DNA from: Sphingobium xanthum
GTDB taxonomy: Bacteria > Pseudomonadota > Alphaproteobacteria > Sphingomonadales > Sphingomonadaceae
DNA: 64,000 nt
NCBI RefSeq assembly: GCF_019737615.1
Contig: NZ_JAHKKS010000002.1
Span: 372,001-436,000, forward strand
Direction: 5' to 3'
A program made the translations under genes and the position numbers. Below the pieces are notes generated by a model, which saw only the letters and a program-made list of their open reading frames with translations, was not told where the DNA came from and searched no databases. Shown here one piece after another: positions 9,657 through 17,679 of this stretch (its first letter is position 1; every line of letters begins with the position of its first letter).

Positions 9657-9712
9657 CGCGTGGCCATTAACATGATCGAGGGAATTTGTGGGATAATCGT
9701 GCGACGAAGGCC
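9657..9712. promoter_or_regulatory. Divergent intergenic region of the XrtA accessory genes
   Basis: This 56-base gap separates the start codons of the minus-strand ligase and the plus-strand GNAT gene, so it must hold both translation starts and probably both promoters or a shared operator. It contains AT-richer stretches (gccattaacatga, ggaatttgtgggataat), but I do not see clear sigma-70 boxes. Confidence 0.4.
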
Positions 9713-10831
9713 ATGGCGATCGACCCCATCCTGGTGCGCTGTTTCGACAGCTTCGCGCGCGTGCGCGCCGATGCCGCCGGCCGGCTCGATGACGGCGCGC
9801 AGCCCGGACCATTCGATCGCCTGGCCTGGTTCGAGGCACTGCACGCCCGCGCATTTCCGGGCGATACGCCGCTCATCGTCCATGCCCAGGGCGGCGGCGG
9901 CCATGCCTGGCTGTTCCTGACGGGCTCGTCCGGCGGCACGCTCGATGGCATCGCCAACTGGTACAGTTTCGTCTTCCGTCCGCAATTTGCCGGTGTGGAA
10001 GACAGGGCGACCCGCCTCGCCCTGCTCGGCGCCATTGCCCGTGAATTGCGCGGCAAGAGCCGGCATTTGCGCTTCTACCCCATTGTGGACGACGATCGCG
10101 TCGATGCCGATCTCATCGCGCAGGCCCTGCATGCCGGTGGCTGGCGCGTCATTCCGCGCGTCATGGCCCGCAAGCGGCTGATTGCGATCGCACCGGGCAC
10201 CCGCTTTGCGGACTATTGGGCCGAGCGTCCCGGCACGCTGCGCTCGACCCTGAAACGCAAAGCGCAGCGTCATCCGGCCGAGATCGCCATCCATCGCACG
10301 GTGGATGATGCGCTCTGGTCGGCGTTCGAAACCGTGTTCGGGGCAAGCTGGAAGCCGGACGGCGACGATTTCGCCTTTCTGCGCGCCTTTGCGGAACGCG
10401 AGGCCGCAACCGGACGCCTGCGTCTCGGCATCGCCCACATCGACGGAGTTCCCGCCGCTGTCGAGCTCTGGACCGTCGAGCAGGGCCGCGCCTACATCCA
10501 CAAACTGGCGTTCAACGAGCGCTTCGCCGAGGTCTCGCCAGGCACGCAGCTGAGCTACGCGATGTTCGCGCAGGCCATTGACCAGGATCGTGTATCGCTC
10601 ATCGATTTCGGCACCGGCGATAATGACTACAAGGCAGCCTGGATGCCCGATGCCCTGCCAATGCGACAGATCGACGCATTTGATCTGCGCCATCCCGCCA
10701 GCTGGAGTGTCGCCTTCACGACCTGGCTCTCGGCGCTGTCCCAGCCCTCCGAGCAGGGCGGCCGTCTCAAGGGCAAGACGACCGGCGGCCGCCGTGCCGC
10801 ACTGGAAGCGACGGAACGCTCCCGCGCCTGA
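9713..10831 (+). CDS. GNAT-fold / FemAB-like acyltransferase of the XrtA locus
   Basis: A 372-residue cytoplasmic transferase with the double-GNAT (FemAB/BioF2-like) layout. The C-terminal half contains the typical stretch HKLAFNERFAEVSPGTQLSY followed by DFGTGDNDYKAAWM. Proteins of this kind in XrtA loci are thought to add acyl or aminoacyl groups to polysaccharide precursors or lipids; the true substrate is unknown. I chose ATG 9713 (MAIDPILVRC). A TTG nine codons upstream (9686), with GAGG before it, is an alternative. It is followed after 49 bases by the acyl carrier protein gene, which fits a carrier-dependent acyl transfer. Confidence 0.78.
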   Translation: MAIDPILVRCFDSFARVRADAAGRLDDGAQPGPFDRLAWFEALHARAFPGDTPLIVHAQGGGGHAWLFLTGSSGGTLDGIANWYSFVFRPQFAGVEDRATRLALLGAIARELRGKSRHLRFYPIVDDDRVDADLIAQALHAGGWRVIPRVMARKRLIAIAPGTRFADYWAERPGTLRSTLKRKAQRHPAEIAIHRTVDDALWSAFETVFGASWKPDGDDFAFLRAFAEREAATGRLRLGIAHIDGVPAAVELWTVEQGRAYIHKLAFNERFAEVSPGTQLSYAMFAQAIDQDRVSLIDFGTGDNDYKAAWMPDALPMRQIDAFDLRHPASWSVAFTTWLSALSQPSEQGGRLKGKTTGGRRAALEATERSRA

Positions 10832-10880
10832 CATCCACGGCGCTTTTCAAAGGCGCGCGAAGGCGCTAGGCGCAGCCGTC

Positions 10881-11168
10881 ATGCGCACGAAAGATACGCA
10901 CGAACGCGTCGCCGACAGCGAACTGCGCCAGTCCCTCGCCGAGACGCTCGGCATCGATGACGCGCGCGTCGCGGGTTTCGGCGAAGACACGCCGTTGTTC
11001 GGCGCCTTGCCGGAACTCGATTCCCTGGCTGTCGCCACGCTTCTGACCGATCTTGAAGACCGGCTCGACATCATCATCGATGATGACGATCTGGATGCCG
11101 AGGCGTTCGAAACCTTCGGCACGTTGCGCGCCTTCCTCCAGACCAAGCTCGCCGCCAAACGGCACTGA
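10881..11168 (+). CDS. Acyl carrier protein (XrtA locus type)
   Basis: A 95-residue acidic carrier protein. The phosphopantetheine attachment serine is Ser48 in PELDSLAV, and the following helix is strongly acidic (IIIDDDDLDAEAFE), as expected for a carrier that docks on partner enzymes. It starts at ATG 10881; no strong Shine-Dalgarno element is visible. It sits directly downstream of the GNAT gene and divergent from the ligase and decarboxylase, with which it probably forms one acyl-activation and transfer pathway. Confidence 0.85.
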   Translation: MRTKDTHERVADSELRQSLAETLGIDDARVAGFGEDTPLFGALPELDSLAVATLLTDLEDRLDIIIDDDDLDAEAFETFGTLRAFLQTKLAAKRH

Positions 11169-11327
11169 TCGATGCGCGCCGCATCCGCGCGACGGATGCA
11201 AAATATGCATCTTTACAGACATCCTTTGCGTTTGCCGGTCCCGACGCAATGCACCAGCTTCGGCCTCGGAAGAACAAAAGCTGGGATGCAGGACAAGGCT
11301 CTTTTGTAAGAACAAAGGAGTTTGTTC

Positions 11328-11630
11328 ATGAATAGATTTCATTTCGCCGCCGCCCTCATTTCTCTGGCGATCGTCACGCCGGCCAGCGCAAAGCCGGAAG
11401 CCGTGACTTTCAAGCACGAGGGCGTTACTTACAAGTACACCGTCAAGAACATCAGCGAGACCAAGCGCGTCATCTCGGGCTATGCAACGCCCGGCGCCTC
11501 GTTTCACCTGATCGTGACCGGCGACGATGTATCCGGCACCGCGAACGGCACGCCGGTCAATTTCACGGTGAGCGAAGCCAAGGGCCGCACCGCGAAATCC
11601 GGCTCGGCCATGATTGTCGCATCGCGCTGA
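11328..11630 (+). CDS. Small secreted protein of unknown function
   Basis: A 100-residue protein with a clear signal peptide (cleavage after TPASA, about residue 21) and a mature part rich in beta-type residues (VTYKYTVKNISETKRVISGY). The start ATG 11328 is well supported: AAAGGAG lies seven bases upstream. I do not recognise a family. It is preceded by 159 gene-free bases and followed by 147, so it is probably a stand-alone periplasmic protein. Confidence 0.75.
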   Translation: MNRFHFAAALISLAIVTPASAKPEAVTFKHEGVTYKYTVKNISETKRVISGYATPGASFHLIVTGDDVSGTANGTPVNFTVSEAKGRTAKSGSAMIVASR

Positions 11631-11777
11631 CCTGATTCACCGAAACCGGCCGGCACAGCACAACGGGCGCGCTGCTCCGTTCTCCTATCCGTGCTGGCCG
11701 GGATCGGCCTGCAAATCCTACCGAGAGACAAGCCGCACCCTGGACCCGAGAGGAAGGTATGGCCGCAAAACGCCTTG

Positions 11778-12749
11778 TCAGGCGTGCGCATGTTCCCGCG
11801 CGCTCTCGAAATCCGCCTCCGCCAGAAACCGCTCGGCATCGAGGGCCGCCATGCAGCCCATGCCTGCGGCCGTGACCGCCTGACGATAGATCTTGTCGGT
11901 GACGTCGCCTGCCGCGAACACACCGGGAATGCTCGTCCTGCTGGTGCCCTTCTCCACCAGAAGATAGCCTTCGTCGAGCGGCAGCTTGTCGACGAACAGC
12001 TCGGTCGCCGGCTTGTGGCCGATCGCCACGAAGGCGCCATCAGTCGCGATGTGGCTCTTCTCGCCCGTGACGGTGTCGGTCAGGTCCACGCCAACCAGCC
12101 CCTCTGGATTGCCGCCACCAACGAACTGATCGACGGCCTTGTTCCACAACACCTTTATATTGGGATGCGCGAACAGGCGGTCCTGAAGGATCTTCTCCGC
12201 GCGCAGGGAGTCGCGCCGGTGGATGAGCGTTACGTCATGGCTATGATTGGTGAGGTAGAGCGCTTCCTCGACGGCCGTGTTGCCACCGCCGATCACAACC
12301 ACCTTCTTGCCGCGATAGAAGAAGCCGTCGCAGGTCGCGCAGGCCGAGACGCCCTTGCCCTGCAGCAGATGCTCGCTCTCCAGCCCCAGCCACTTGGCCT
12401 GCGCGCCGGTCGCGATCACCAAAGTATCGCCATAATAAAGCGTGCCGCCATCGCCGGTCAGCTTGAACGGGCGACTGGACAGATCGACGTCGATGATCTG
12501 GTCGTACATCATCTGCGCGCCGACATGCTCGGCCTGCGCCTGCATCTCTTCCATGAGCCACGGGCCCTGGATGACCTCGCGAAAGCCGGGATAATTCTCG
12601 ACATCCGTGGTGATGGTGAGCTGGCCACCCGGCTGGATGCCCTGCACGACGATCGGCGCCATCCCCGCGCGAGCGGCATAGATCGCGGCGGACAAGCCGG
12701 CCGGCCCCGAGCCGAGGATGATCATGCGCGAGCTATGCGTGGCGGTCAT
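11778..12749 (-). CDS. trxB: Thioredoxin-disulfide reductase
   Basis: A 323-residue cytoplasmic flavoenzyme that passes electrons from NADPH to thioredoxin. The FAD-binding motif GSGPAGLSAAIYAARAG is near residues 13-29. The redox-active pair is Cys137/Cys140 in ACATCDG, followed directly by the NADPH-binding VIGGGNTA. A second FAD motif, GVFAAGDVTD, is near the C-terminus. Length and motif order match bacterial TrxB. It is monocistronic by layout, with 161 bases to the Anbu gene. Confidence 0.97.
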   Translation of the reverse strand: MTATHSSRMIILGSGPAGLSAAIYAARAGMAPIVVQGIQPGGQLTITTDVENYPGFREVIQGPWLMEEMQAQAEHVGAQMMYDQIIDVDLSSRPFKLTGDGGTLYYGDTLVIATGAQAKWLGLESEHLLQGKGVSACATCDGFFYRGKKVVVIGGGNTAVEEALYLTNHSHDVTLIHRRDSLRAEKILQDRLFAHPNIKVLWNKAVDQFVGGGNPEGLVGVDLTDTVTGEKSHIATDGAFVAIGHKPATELFVDKLPLDEGYLLVEKGTSRTSIPGVFAAGDVTDKIYRQAVTAAGMGCMAALDAERFLAEADFESAREHAHA

Positions 12750-12910
12750 GGTGGGCCTTTCGTCCGAAATCGATTGCGCGATCGCCGCTGGCGATCAGGT
12801 TTCATGCTTCCAGCAATTAGGGTGCGCCGGTCGCAAAGCAAGGGCACAGTTCCGCGCCGGCGGTCCAGATTAAATTGCGGCCGGGAAAGCCCGCATTGTC
12901 GCCGCCAGAG

Positions 12911-13648
12911 CTAGTCGATCATCGACGGCAGGGAATCGAAGCCTGCCTTGAGGACCGCGCCCCATTCGCGCGAAATTTGCGAAAACTCGGGATCGTTCGC
13001 CTCGATCCGGCGCCGCACGCTGAATTTGTACTCGTCGCGCGGGATGATGCTGAGATCGAGCGGCATGCCGACCGAGAGGTTCGAGCGCAAGGTCGAGTCC
13101 ATCGACACGCAGACTGCCTTGGCCGCGTCCGAAAGCGAGGTCGTCGGCTTGATCATCCGGTCGAGGATCGGCTTGCCATATTTATGCTCGCCGATCTGGA
13201 AAAACGGCGTGTCCGCCGTCGCCTCGATGAAATTGCCCTCGGAGTAGACGAGATAGAGGCGCAGCTTGCCACCCTTGCGCTGACCACAGACGATGATGCT
13301 GGCATGGAGCGACAGGTCGGTCGCGCTCATGCCGCTGCGCAGTTCAAACTGCACCGCCTTCATCGCCTCGCCGACCAGATGGGCCGCGCGGTGCATGCTG
13401 GAACAATTGAGCAGCGTCTCGATCTCGGGATTATCGACCGATTCCTTCATCGCGCGGGAGAGTTTGGTCTTCACTTCCTGCGTGACCGACAAATTGCCCG
13501 AGCACAGCAAAGCGATCGCCCGTTCGCCGGGCTTCTCATAGGTGAACGTCTTGCGGAACATGCCGATATTATCGAGCCCGGCATTGGTCCTGGTATCGGA
13601 AAGCATCACGAGGCCGGCCTCGACCCGCAATGCCACGCAATAGGTCAT
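12911..13648 (-). CDS. Anbu proteasome-like peptidase (ancestral beta subunit)
   Basis: A 245-residue Ntn-hydrolase related to proteasome beta subunits. After Met removal the N-terminus is Thr2 in MTYCVALRVEAG, the expected nucleophile, followed by the conserved SDTRTNAG and RKTF segments that hold the catalytic Asp/Arg and Lys. Anbu proteins form helical or open-ring oligomers rather than HslV-like rings; physiological substrates are not established. It is last in a tight operon after the transglutaminase gene (46-base gap). GGGGGA lies upstream of the start. Confidence 0.92.
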   Translation of the reverse strand: MTYCVALRVEAGLVMLSDTRTNAGLDNIGMFRKTFTYEKPGERAIALLCSGNLSVTQEVKTKLSRAMKESVDNPEIETLLNCSSMHRAAHLVGEAMKAVQFELRSGMSATDLSLHASIIVCGQRKGGKLRLYLVYSEGNFIEATADTPFFQIGEHKYGKPILDRMIKPTTSLSDAAKAVCVSMDSTLRSNLSVGMPLDLSIIPRDEYKFSVRRRIEANDPEFSQISREWGAVLKAGFDSLPSMID

Positions 13649-13694
13649 TCATTCCCCCTTCGCGCACCCGGACGGCCCCCGCCGTCACCGCGAC

Positions 13695-14534
13695 TCACTG
13701 CTGCGACTGTGTCTGGGTTGCTTCGTCTAGAGGCAGACTGGCGATCTGAACATCGTGCGACAATGTCGTTTCAGCGCCGGGCAACATGACGCCCCGAATT
13801 GGGGCGGCATCTGCGGCATCGAGGCCACAGCTGATGCGGACATGACCGTCGACCGGGCATCGCCCAAGCGCGCAATCAAAGCCGACCCAACCAAGACCAT
13901 CGAGCCAGGCCTCGGCCCAGGCATGCGGATCATGCTCATCATCGGGCCGCTCGGCATCGCGCAGATAGCCGACGACGTAGCGCGCCGGAATGCCGAGGCT
14001 GCGTGCGGCGGCGATGAAGATGTGCGCCTGGTCCTGACAGACGCCTGCCTTGAGCGCGAGCGCTTCTGCCGCCGTCGTCTCGAACGTGGTGACGCCGCTT
14101 TTCCAGGCGACTTGCGCGTGGACAAGGTCTTTCAGCGCATGCAGGCTTGCGAGCGGCCCATCGGCACTCCTCGCTTGCTCGCCCAGGGTGGCAAGCCCTT
14201 CATCGACCTCGGTCAGCGGCGTCGGGCGCAGGAACAGCAACGGCCGCGCTTCCCCGTCGAACGGCTTGGTGACCCCCGCGCAATCGATTGTGCTGACATC
14301 GCCTTCCGCAACGATCGTCACGGCTTCGATGCGACCCGGCGCCCGCCACAAGGCTTCGGCATCGCCATAGCCATTGGTGATCCAGCGTTTGATTGGCACG
14401 TCATTGACAGTCACCGACCAGCGTTCGATCGACTGCCCGTTGCTGTTCGCCGGCCGCAAGCGCAGGCGCATGACGACGCCCGCCGCAGGCTCGGCATAGT
14501 CGTAGCGTGTTTCATGCCGGATGCTGATCCGCAT
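13695..14534 (-). CDS. Transglutaminase-like cysteine peptidase of the Anbu operon
   Basis: A 279-residue papain-fold protein with the bacterial transglutaminase N-terminal beta domain (RISIRHETRYDY) followed by the catalytic core. The triad is visible: Cys166 in AGVCQDQAH, His204 in DPHAWAEAW and Asp220 in VGFD. Such enzymes cleave or form isopeptide bonds. In Anbu operons they were proposed to act with the ATP-grasp and alpha-E proteins on a small peptide or amide product. It follows the alpha-E gene by 21 bases. Confidence 0.92.
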   Translation of the reverse strand: MRISIRHETRYDYAEPAAGVVMRLRLRPANSNGQSIERWSVTVNDVPIKRWITNGYGDAEALWRAPGRIEAVTIVAEGDVSTIDCAGVTKPFDGEARPLLFLRPTPLTEVDEGLATLGEQARSADGPLASLHALKDLVHAQVAWKSGVTTFETTAAEALALKAGVCQDQAHIFIAAARSLGIPARYVVGYLRDAERPDDEHDPHAWAEAWLDGLGWVGFDCALGRCPVDGHVRISCGLDAADAAPIRGVMLPGAETTLSHDVQIASLPLDEATQTQSQQ

Positions 14535-14555
14535 TGCTCGTTCCGAATCCCTCGA

Positions 14556-15488
14556 TCAGCCGAAGTGATAGGCTTCAGCGATTTCGAGGCCAAGCATGTT
14601 GCACTGGACGATCTTGCTCTGGATCGTTTCATGCAATCCCCGTGCAAAGATGTCGCCGCTATCGGTCTTCGAGAGCGCCTCGACCATCTCCTCGCTGCGC
14701 AGGTTCGCTGGCGAGCGTTGCCCGTGCCAGTGCGCGAGGCGCTGGAGCCGATAGGCGATCTGATCGAAGCAGTAGAGGACGCTGCGCGGAAACTGCCGGT
14801 TGAGCATCAGGAAATCGGTGATCTGGCCGGGCGAATAGGAGCCGCCATAGACATGGTGATAGGCCCGGCTGCCGGACAGCGCATGCAGCACCGAGGTCCA
14901 CTGATAATGGTCGCGATGCCCGCCCACGACCTCGGTTTCCGGCAGCAGGACGTAATATTTGACGTCAAGCAGCCGCAGCGTCATCTGCGCCCGCTCCAGC
15001 GACCCGCCGGCCCGCAGGAAGTCATGCCCCTCGTTGCGCAGATGCCCGCTCTCGGTCGCGCCGCGGAACATCATCGCCCGGTTCTTCACCCAATCGACCA
15101 GCTCGGCGAAATCCCGGCGCGCGTCCGCCACGCCATAGGTCTCCAGCTTGCGCCAGCCCTCGTTGAGCGACTCCCACATTTCCTGCGTCAACGCCGTGCG
15201 CACCGATTTGCCGTTCTGCCGCGCGCGCGCGAGGCAGGAACGGATCGAGGCGGGATTGTCCGGATTGAGCATGAGATGCTCGACGATGTCGGCCTCGCGA
15301 ATCATCGCATCCTTGCCGAACACTTCTTCGCACTCTGTGACCTGAACGACGGAGCGCCATTCGTCGCGCATGGTGGCGCCGGGCAGGATCGCCATGCGCT
15401 GTCCCATGGTGAGGAGGCGCGCGGTCGCCTCCGCCCGCTCCATGTAGCGCGCCATCCAGAAGAGATTTTCGGCCGTCCGGCTCAGCAT
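14556..15488 (-). CDS. Alpha-E domain protein of the Anbu operon
   Basis: A 310-residue all-helical protein beginning with the family signature MLSRTAENLFWMARYMERAE, with internal repeats of the same flavour (FPRSVLYCFDQIAYRLQRL). The alpha-E family is found almost only next to circularly permuted ATP-grasp and transglutaminase genes. Its biochemical role is unknown. It follows the ATP-grasp gene by 13 bases, so co-expression is very likely. Confidence 0.92.
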   Translation of the reverse strand: MLSRTAENLFWMARYMERAEATARLLTMGQRMAILPGATMRDEWRSVVQVTECEEVFGKDAMIREADIVEHLMLNPDNPASIRSCLARARQNGKSVRTALTQEMWESLNEGWRKLETYGVADARRDFAELVDWVKNRAMMFRGATESGHLRNEGHDFLRAGGSLERAQMTLRLLDVKYYVLLPETEVVGGHRDHYQWTSVLHALSGSRAYHHVYGGSYSPGQITDFLMLNRQFPRSVLYCFDQIAYRLQRLAHWHGQRSPANLRSEEMVEALSKTDSGDIFARGLHETIQSKIVQCNMLGLEIAEAYHFG

Positions 15489-15501
15489 TGGCGAACACCC
15501 C

Positions 15502-16908
15502 TCATCGCAGCACCCACGTGTCCTTGACGCCGCCTCCCTGACTCGAATTGACGACCAGCGACCCTTCGGCCAGCGCCACGCGGGTCAGGCCGCCCGGCAC
15601 CAGCCTGATCTCCTTGCCGACGAGGCAATAGGGCCGGAAGTCGACATGGCGCTGAACCAGCCCGGCGGGACCGAGCGTCGGCGAGGTCGACAGGTCGAGC
15701 GTGGGCTGCGCGATGAACTCGGCCGGATTGGCGCGGATGCGCGCGGCATATGTCTCGATCTCGTCCTTGGTGGATTGCGGGCCGATCAGCATGCCGTAGC
15801 CGCCCGAGCCATGGACTTCCTTGACGACGAGATCGGCAAGATTGTCCATCACATGGGCATAATCGTCCGGCCTTCCGCATTGCCAGGTCGGCACATTCTG
15901 GAGGATCGCCGTCTCGCCCAGATAGAAGCGGATCATCTCGGGCACGTAGACATAGATCGCCTTGTCGTCCGCGATGCCAGCGCCCGGCGCCGAGCAGAGC
16001 GTGACCCCGCCCGCGCGGTAAGCATGGAAGATGCCGGGCACGCCGAGCAGGCTATCCGGCCGGAAGGCGAGCGGATCGATGAAATCGTCATCGATGCGCC
16101 GGTAGATCACGTCGACCCGCTTCGGGCCGGAGGTGGTCTTCATGAACACCAGCCCCTCGTCCACGAAGAGATCGGCCGGCTCGACCAGTTCGACGCCCAT
16201 GAGGTCGGCCAGATAGCTGTGCTCGTAATAGGCGCTGTTGAACGAGCCCGGCGTCAGCACGACCACGGTCGGCTCGCCGCTGCACGCTGCCGGGGCAACT
16301 TCCTTCAGGGAGCGCAGGAGCTGGCTCGGATAATTATCCACCGGCGCCACACGCTCGCGCACGAACAGCTCCGGGAACATGCGCGTCATGATCTCGCGAT
16401 TTTCGAGCATGTAGGAGACGCCGGAGGGCGTGCGGCAATTATCCTCCAGCACCATGAAATCGTTGAGGCCGGTGCGCACGATATCGATGCCGACGATGTG
16501 GCTGTAGACGCGGCCCGGCGGCGTGAAGCCGGCCATCTCGGGCTTGTAGGCCTTGTTCTTGTAGACGATGTCGGCCGGCACGATCCCGGCGCGGATGATC
16601 TCGCCGCGATGATAGACGTCGAGCAGGAAAGCGTTGAGCGCTGCCGCGCGCTGACGGATGCCGGCTTCGAGCCGTGCCCATTCCGCTGCGGTGAAAATGC
16701 GCGGGAGCAGATCGAAGGGGATCAATCGTTCGGGGTCGCCGCCCTCGCCATAGACCGCGAAGGTGATACCGATGCGCCGGAAAATCGCTTCGGCCTCGCC
16801 GAGCCTGCGGTGAAGCCCCTCAATGCCTGTTTCATCAACCCATTGCTGAACGACCGCGTAACAATCGCGGATCTCTCCGGCGTCCCCCAGCATTTCGGAG
16901 AAGGTCAT
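15502..16908 (-). CDS. Circularly permuted type 2 ATP-grasp protein
   Basis: A 468-residue ATP-grasp ligase of the circularly permuted class, marked by DVYHRGEIIRAGIVP near the N-terminal third and ATP-binding segments such as VVKEVHGSGGYGMLIGP towards the C-terminus. It ends in the SSQGGGVKDTWVL motif typical of the family. ATP-grasp enzymes form amide or peptide bonds through acyl phosphates. It is the first gene of the four-gene Anbu operon; the substrate is unknown. Confidence 0.92.
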   Translation of the reverse strand: MTFSEMLGDAGEIRDCYAVVQQWVDETGIEGLHRRLGEAEAIFRRIGITFAVYGEGGDPERLIPFDLLPRIFTAAEWARLEAGIRQRAAALNAFLLDVYHRGEIIRAGIVPADIVYKNKAYKPEMAGFTPPGRVYSHIVGIDIVRTGLNDFMVLEDNCRTPSGVSYMLENREIMTRMFPELFVRERVAPVDNYPSQLLRSLKEVAPAACSGEPTVVVLTPGSFNSAYYEHSYLADLMGVELVEPADLFVDEGLVFMKTTSGPKRVDVIYRRIDDDFIDPLAFRPDSLLGVPGIFHAYRAGGVTLCSAPGAGIADDKAIYVYVPEMIRFYLGETAILQNVPTWQCGRPDDYAHVMDNLADLVVKEVHGSGGYGMLIGPQSTKDEIETYAARIRANPAEFIAQPTLDLSTSPTLGPAGLVQRHVDFRPYCLVGKEIRLVPGGLTRVALAEGSLVVNSSQGGGVKDTWVLR

Positions 16909-16930
16909 AGGTCTTTGTTTTTCTCAGCCC

Positions 16931-16953
16931 GATTGTGCATTGCAGCATAGTGC
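16931..16953. promoter_or_regulatory. TGC-rich inverted repeat upstream of the Anbu operon
   Basis: Twenty-three bases upstream of the ATP-grasp start contain an imperfect palindrome built of TGCA/GCA units (TTGTGCA, GCAGCA, TGCAA). This resembles an operator for a TGC-recognising regulator such as PhaR-type proteins of alphaproteobacteria, but that assignment is only inference from base pattern. Confidence 0.35.
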
Positions 16954-16999
16954 AACGGCCCCAGCCAAAATCAAGCTTAAAAAACCAAGCTTATGTTCG

Positions 17000-17428
17000 T
17001 CAGGCCGCCTTGTTGGTCGTCAAACGTGCGTAGCCTATAAAATGATCCCCGACACGCGGATCAATTCCCGCCACGAGAGCCTCGACTTGGGCGACGAGCG
17101 ACATCCTGCGCTCCGGCACGGGGCTGTCCACCCGCTCAAAGGCCATCGCCCATTTGCCGAAGATCCGGCTATCGACATGCTTGCGCCCCAGCACGACGAC
17201 CGCGCGATGGCGCGGGTCCGCGCTGATCCTCTCAAAGGTCGCCTGCACAATATCCGGAGGTCCTTCCAGATGCTGCAGGAAACGCCGCCCGTTGAACAAC
17301 AGGAAGCCCGTGATCCTGTCGCGGCCATTGTTTCGCCGGGAGCTGGCGAGGATCCGATCCACTTCCTCGGGGTTCATCTGGGGGTGGCGCGTGCTGATAT
17401 ATGTGAGCTGAAGGATTGGATGAGTCAT
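17000..17428 (-). CDS. Short BLUF-domain blue-light sensor
   Basis: A 142-residue protein that is essentially one BLUF domain. Residues aligning with the flavin-photocycle residues of AppA are all present at the same spacing: Tyr10, Asn34, Gln52, Trp93 and Met95 (AppA Tyr21, Asn45, Gln63, Trp104, Met106, from memory). Other signatures are QLTYISTR and FLQHLEG. No effector domain is attached, so it should act through a partner protein. I set the start at ATG 17428 (MTHPILQLTY). It lies 91 bases upstream of, and on the same strand as, the Anbu operon, and divergent from leuA. Confidence 0.93.
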   Translation of the reverse strand: MTHPILQLTYISTRHPQMNPEEVDRILASSRRNNGRDRITGFLLFNGRRFLQHLEGPPDIVQATFERISADPRHRAVVVLGRKHVDSRIFGKWAMAFERVDSPVPERRMSLVAQVEALVAGIDPRVGDHFIGYARLTTNKAA

Positions 17429-17532
17429 GTCTGGCGCGATCCAATGGAATTGTTGCTGGACGTGAAGCGGCTTTCCGGGCATTTGGCAGAGAATGATGGA
17501 CTTGCGGTTAAATCATCGTCTTACGCGACTTA

Positions 17533-17588
17533 CGCGCCCTTAGGCGCGAACATGCGGTTGCCGCAGGCGGCACCATGCGCCTAAGGGC
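17533..17588 (+). promoter_or_regulatory. Mutually exclusive hairpins upstream of leuA
   Basis: A perfect 6-bp hairpin (CGCGCC-CTTA-GGCGCG, 17533-17548) overlaps the left arm of a longer perfect 12-bp inverted repeat (17536-17547 with 17577-17588). The enclosed loop holds a third hairpin (TGCGG-TTG-CCGCA, 17553-17565). Only one of the first two can form at once, which is the layout of an attenuator or RNA switch. A ten-codon reading frame (17552-17584) runs through it but has only one Leu codon, so classical leucine attenuation is not supported. Confidence 0.45.
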
Positions 17589-17679
17589 CATTCCATTGAG
17601 CCAGAGTCGAAACCCTAAATCGGACAAAGTCGGCGTAGCCTGACCGCGGCTTTCCGGTGAACGACGAAATATCGAACCC

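Noticed and set aside
12911-13648. HslV or actinobacterial 20S beta subunit
   Set aside because: The MTYCVALRV start, the SDTRTNAG motif and the transglutaminase/alpha-E/ATP-grasp neighbours fit Anbu; no HslU or proteasomal ATPase gene is adjacent.
17552-17584. Leucine leader peptide for leuA attenuation
   Set aside because: The ten-codon frame has one Leu codon only, so ribosome stalling at leucine codons is unlikely, even though the hairpins themselves look regulatory.
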